64,000 nucleotides of DNA. Origin: CAWEQO01 sp963811225. Its GTDB lineage: Bacteria > Chloroflexota > Anaerolineae > Anaerolineales > Anaerolineaceae. The notes under the pieces were generated by a model. The model was not told where the DNA came from. It saw nothing but the letters and a program-made list of their open reading frames with translations, and ran no database searches. Of this stretch, positions 61,252 to 64,000 are shown piece after piece. The number at the start of each line of letters is the position of its first letter. Within the stretch, counting starts at the first letter, position 1. Made by a program: the position numbers and the translations under genes. Location of the stretch: contig CAWEQO010000002.1 of NCBI GenBank assembly GCA_963811225.1, positions 62,001 to 126,000 on the forward strand, read 5' to 3'.

Positions 61252-61357
61252 CGCAGAGTCTCCAGGGAAGCGAAATCGCTGTCATTATGGCACAGCCAGT
61301 GAGCGATTGCAAGGAGCGTCCGTTTCCATTGCGGATAAATCAATCCGGCCTGTTTCT

Positions 61358-61417
61358 GTAGGGGCATGGCGAGAGAAATTGAAGACAACAGAATTGAACC
61401 TGTGTGCAGCCATGCCC
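61358..61417. repeat. Solitary copy of the GGGGCAYGGC hairpin repeat
   Basis: GTAGGGGCATGGC (61358-61370) pairs with GCCATGCCC (61409-61417), with the GAATTGAACC-type middle seen at 49.7 kb. It lies about 10 kb from the array and upstream of the LacI gene. Confidence 0.8.
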
Positions 61418-61439
61418 TGCGCTTCGCCCAAATCCCATC

Positions 61440-61490
61440 TTGACGGTCATTAAAATAAGGTTATAATAGAATTTACCAAAACGTTTTGGA
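61440..61490 (+). promoter_or_regulatory. Promoter and operator of the LacI-family gene
   Basis: TTGACG (61440-61445), 16 bp, TATAAT (61462-61467), then the palindrome CCAAAACGTTTTGG (61476-61489) covering the likely start site. This suggests autorepression. Confidence 0.8.
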
Positions 61491-61496
61491 AGGCTC

Positions 61497-62513
61497 ATGA
61501 CAGTTACCATACACGATGTAGCCCGGCGCCTCCACCTGTCCATTACCACCGTCTCCAGGGCGCTGGACGGCTACGATGACGTTGCCGAGGATACCCGCGA
61601 GCGGGTAATCCTCACGGCACACGAAATGGGATACGTACCCAGCAGAGCGGCCAGACAACTGCGGCGGCAGCAAGCCGAATCCATTGGTTACGTGCTGCCC
61701 ACCACGACACCCCGCTTCACCGACCCGTATTTCTCCGAATTCATCGCCGGTTTGGGCGACGAACTCTCCGGGCGCAATTTCGACCTGCTGGTCTCGACTG
61801 CGCCGCCCGGAGAGGTGCAAGAGAAGGCGATGTACGAGCGCTGGGTGCACGGCCGGCGGGTGGACGGCATCATTCTATCCCGCATCCGCCTGCGTGACTG
61901 GCGCATCCAGTACCTGGCGAGCGAAGATATCCCCTTCGTTACCACCGCCCACAGCCACGACCCGGTCGATTTCCCCTTCGTAGAGGTGGACGGGCAGACG
62001 GGCATGCAGGCGCTGGTATCGCACCTGGCGGACAGCGGGCACCAGCGCATCGCTTACATTGGCGCGCATCCCATGCTGACCCTGCAGGTGGAGCGTTTCA
62101 TGGGCTACCAGCAGGGCCTGGCCGAGGCGGGCCTGCCCTTCGACCCGGCGCTGGTGGCCACCGGCGATCTGACCCGCTCCGGCGGCGACGCAGCGATCCG
62201 CGCCCTGCTGCAGCAGCCCAGGCCGCCGACTGCAGTCGCTTGTGTGAATGACCTAACCGCCATCGGTGTGATGAACGCGGCGCGTGAGATGGGCATGGAG
62301 CCCGGCCGCGACCTGGCGGTCACCGGCTTCGATGGTATCGAAGACGCCGAGCTCGTCCAGCCGCCGCTAACCACGTTGAACCAACCTGTGTACGAGATCG
62401 CACGCCGCCTGATGCGCATGGCGCTCGAATTGGTGGCGGGCGAACCGCTGAAAGAGCCGCAGGTTATTTTGAAGCCCGAGCTGGTCATACGAGGATCCAG
62501 CACAGGAAGCTAA
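61497..62513 (+). CDS. LacI-family transcriptional regulator
   Basis: 338 residues: helix-turn-helix at 3-22 (TIHDVARRLHLSITTVSRAL), hinge MGYVPSRAARQLRRQ, then a periplasmic-binding-protein-like effector domain with FDGIEDAELVQPPLTT. Identical operator palindromes lie upstream of itself and of the solute-binding protein gene, so it likely controls both and the transport genes beyond the window. The effector is probably a sugar. Confidence 0.9.
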   Translation: MTVTIHDVARRLHLSITTVSRALDGYDDVAEDTRERVILTAHEMGYVPSRAARQLRRQQAESIGYVLPTTTPRFTDPYFSEFIAGLGDELSGRNFDLLVSTAPPGEVQEKAMYERWVHGRRVDGIILSRIRLRDWRIQYLASEDIPFVTTAHSHDPVDFPFVEVDGQTGMQALVSHLADSGHQRIAYIGAHPMLTLQVERFMGYQQGLAEAGLPFDPALVATGDLTRSGGDAAIRALLQQPRPPTAVACVNDLTAIGVMNAAREMGMEPGRDLAVTGFDGIEDAELVQPPLTTLNQPVYEIARRLMRMALELVAGEPLKEPQVILKPELVIRGSSTGS

Positions 62514-62527
62514 TTTTTTTCCAAACG

Positions 62528-62545
62528 TTCCAAAACGTTTTGGAA
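62528..62545 (+). promoter_or_regulatory. LacI-type operator before the solute-binding protein
   Basis: Perfect 18-bp palindrome TTCCAAAACGTTTTGGAA, with an extra half-site TTCCAAACG just before it. The core matches the operator at 61476. Confidence 0.85.
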
Positions 62546-62696
62546 TCTTCTGATTATCGGTCATCGATCCGAAGAATTCGGATCTCCCACAGATCGTCCG
62601 TGTACGAGCCATTCATCGACAAACAGGTCCTAAGGCTTTTGAAACCTTGGGGTCTTCGCCAACCATATCCAACTCAATCGATAGAAGGAGAGAACC

Positions 62697-64000
62697 ATGA
62701 AGCATAAGAGGAACCTGTTCCCGTTCGTGACCCTGATTGTGGTGCTGCTGTTCAGCGCTTGCAGCCAGGCGCCCCCCGCCGTCGAGCCCCCGCAGGGCGC
62801 ACCGGCCGCCGCCGAGCCGGCTGCCGCCCCAACCGAGGCGCCCAGCCAGTCTGAACCGGCCACCGCCGCTCCGGCAGTCTCAGGCGGCGGGACCATTGTG
62901 GTCGCCCTGTCCGAAGCCCCCATCACCCTCGATCCGGCCGACCACCGCAGCCGCCCCTCGGAGACTTTGCTGCGCAACATGTTCGACGGACTGGTCACCC
63001 GCGACACCCGCTCGGGCGTGCACAACCAGTTAGCCACTTCCCTGAACTGGGTCGACGACAAAACGCTCGAAATTACCCTGCGCGAGGGGGTCATGGTTCC
63101 ACAACGGCGTAGAGATGACCGCCGACGATGTGGTCTTCACTTTCAACCGCATCATTCAAGAGAACGCCATCGAATATCCCGAGGCGCACACCTCGCCCCG
63201 TAAGGGATTGATCGCCCCGCTCGAATCCATTGAAAAGACCGGCGACTACGCCGTGGTGATGCACTTCACCGACCCGTGGCCCCCGGCCCTGCAGCTTCTG
63301 GTCCACCAGCAGATCGTCCCCAAGGGCTACATCGAAGAGGTGGGCACCGAGGGCTTTATCGCCAACCCGGTCGGCACCGGCCCATTCAAGTTCGTCTCGG
63401 CCAGCTCCGGTCTGGAAGAGGTGGTGCTGGAACGCTTCGACGATTATTACGGCGGCTCGGAAGACCTGACCCCGGTGGGCACGGCCTGCGCCGACCGCGT
63501 GATCTTCCGTGTGATCCCCGAGTCCTCCACCCGCGTGGCGGCGCTGCTGGCAGGGGAAGTCAATATCATCCAGGTGGTACCGCCTGACCTGATCCCCGCA
63601 CTCGAAGAAGATCCGAATATACAGGTCAAGACTGCCCCGGGCACCCAGCCCAAGTGGATGGAGTTGAACGTCAACAAGGCTCCCTTCGACGATGTGCGCG
63701 TGCGCCAGGCGCTCAACTACGCGATCGACAAAGACCTGATCATCGAAGCGCTCTACGGCGGCCGCGCCGTGGCGCTGCCCGGCCCGCTTTCCCCCTTCAA
63801 CAACTTTGTCAATAAGAGCCTGTCGCCCTACGCCTACGATCCCGACCAGGCCTATACCCTCTTAGAGGAAGCCGGTTGGACCGACACCGACGGCGACGGT
63901 CTGCTCGACAAGGACGGCCAGCCGCTGTCATTCACCATCGATACGCTGGAAGAGCACCGCTCCCTGGCGGAAGCCGTGGCGGGCATGTACCAGTCCTTTG
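62697..64000 (+). CDS. Family-5 ABC solute-binding lipoprotein, frameshifted, runs off the window
   Basis: Lipoprotein signal (FSACS, Cys about residue 22), a Pro/Ala linker, then the SBP_bac_5 domain: ALSEAPITLDPADHRS, LREGV, TADDVVFTFNRI, NPVGTGPFKF, and VRQALNYAIDKDLI. The frame shifts at about 63096, where removing one G gives VMFHNGVEMTADDVVF. The C-terminal end lies outside the window. Family-5 proteins bind peptides, but also sugars in some thermophiles and Chloroflexota; LacI control suggests a sugar or oligosaccharide. AGAAGGAG precedes the ATG. Confidence 0.85.

Overview
This is a GC-rich bacterial chromosome segment with about 60 genes. Gene content and style suggest a Chloroflexota bacterium, most likely Anaerolineae-like: XylFGH-type sugar uptake, Ni-superoxide dismutase, a single-domain EF-Ts, a stand-alone methionine-synthase reactivation domain, many Thr/Pro-rich lipoproteins, and promoters of the TATAAT type placed only a few bases before start codons. 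The taxonomy is inference; there is no rRNA gene in the window.

Layout. 1-8 kb: end of an MFS transporter, glgC, a P2-type cation ATPase, a frameshifted DUF6544-like membrane protein and a GH63/MGH1-like glycosidase, with six copies of a small hairpin repeat around the DUF6544-like gene. 8-15.3 kb: alpha/beta hydrolase, nadK, B-box membrane protein, recN (frameshifted), LysM protein, DinB protein, rnhB. 15.6-22.2 kb: a sugar-uptake locus with a ROK regulator, a xylF carrying two nearly identical binding domains, xylG and xylH. 22.3-22.8 kb: a cluster of DnaA boxes that looks like a replication origin. 22.9-31 kb: nucleotidyltransferase, deoxynucleoside kinase, pepF-like peptidase (frameshifted), phosphotransferase plus MFS pair, SDR-like protein, isoprenoid-synthase-like protein. 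31-39.4 kb: mostly plus-strand small genes, including inorganic pyrophosphatase, two methyltransferases, an alkyltransferase-like protein, a methionine-synthase activation domain, Ni-SOD with its maturation protease (sodN-sodX) and a cyclophilin. 39.4-49.6 kb: mostly minus-strand genes (SPFH protein, plsC, large membrane protein, gdhA, gatB). 49.7-51.6 kb: an array of REP-like repeats interrupted by an IS110-family element. 51.7-57 kb: GH38 mannosidase, YhfC-like protease, MBL hydrolase, HD hydrolase. 57.2-59.9 kb: rpsB-tsf-pyrH. 60-64 kb: beta-propeller lipoprotein, then a LacI regulator with matching operators in front of itself and in front of a family-5 solute-binding protein that runs off the window.

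The most striking find is the IS110 element at about 49,981-51,171. Upstream of its transposase lies a non-coding stretch that folds into two stem-loops. The internal loop of the first contains the sequence of the target repeat, and that of the second contains the sequence of the element's own end. This is the arrangement expected of a bridge RNA, and the element sits in a hairpin repeat, as IS621 does in E. coli REP elements.

Two other themes run through the window. Most gene ends carry unusually long hairpins or palindromes, including a perfect 88-bp palindrome without spacer that contains the stop codons of two convergent genes, and two hairpins 15 kb apart that share the same stem. Seven reading-frame breaks in otherwise intact genes, six of which are explained by one extra base, suggest sequencing or assembly insertions rather than pseudogenes.
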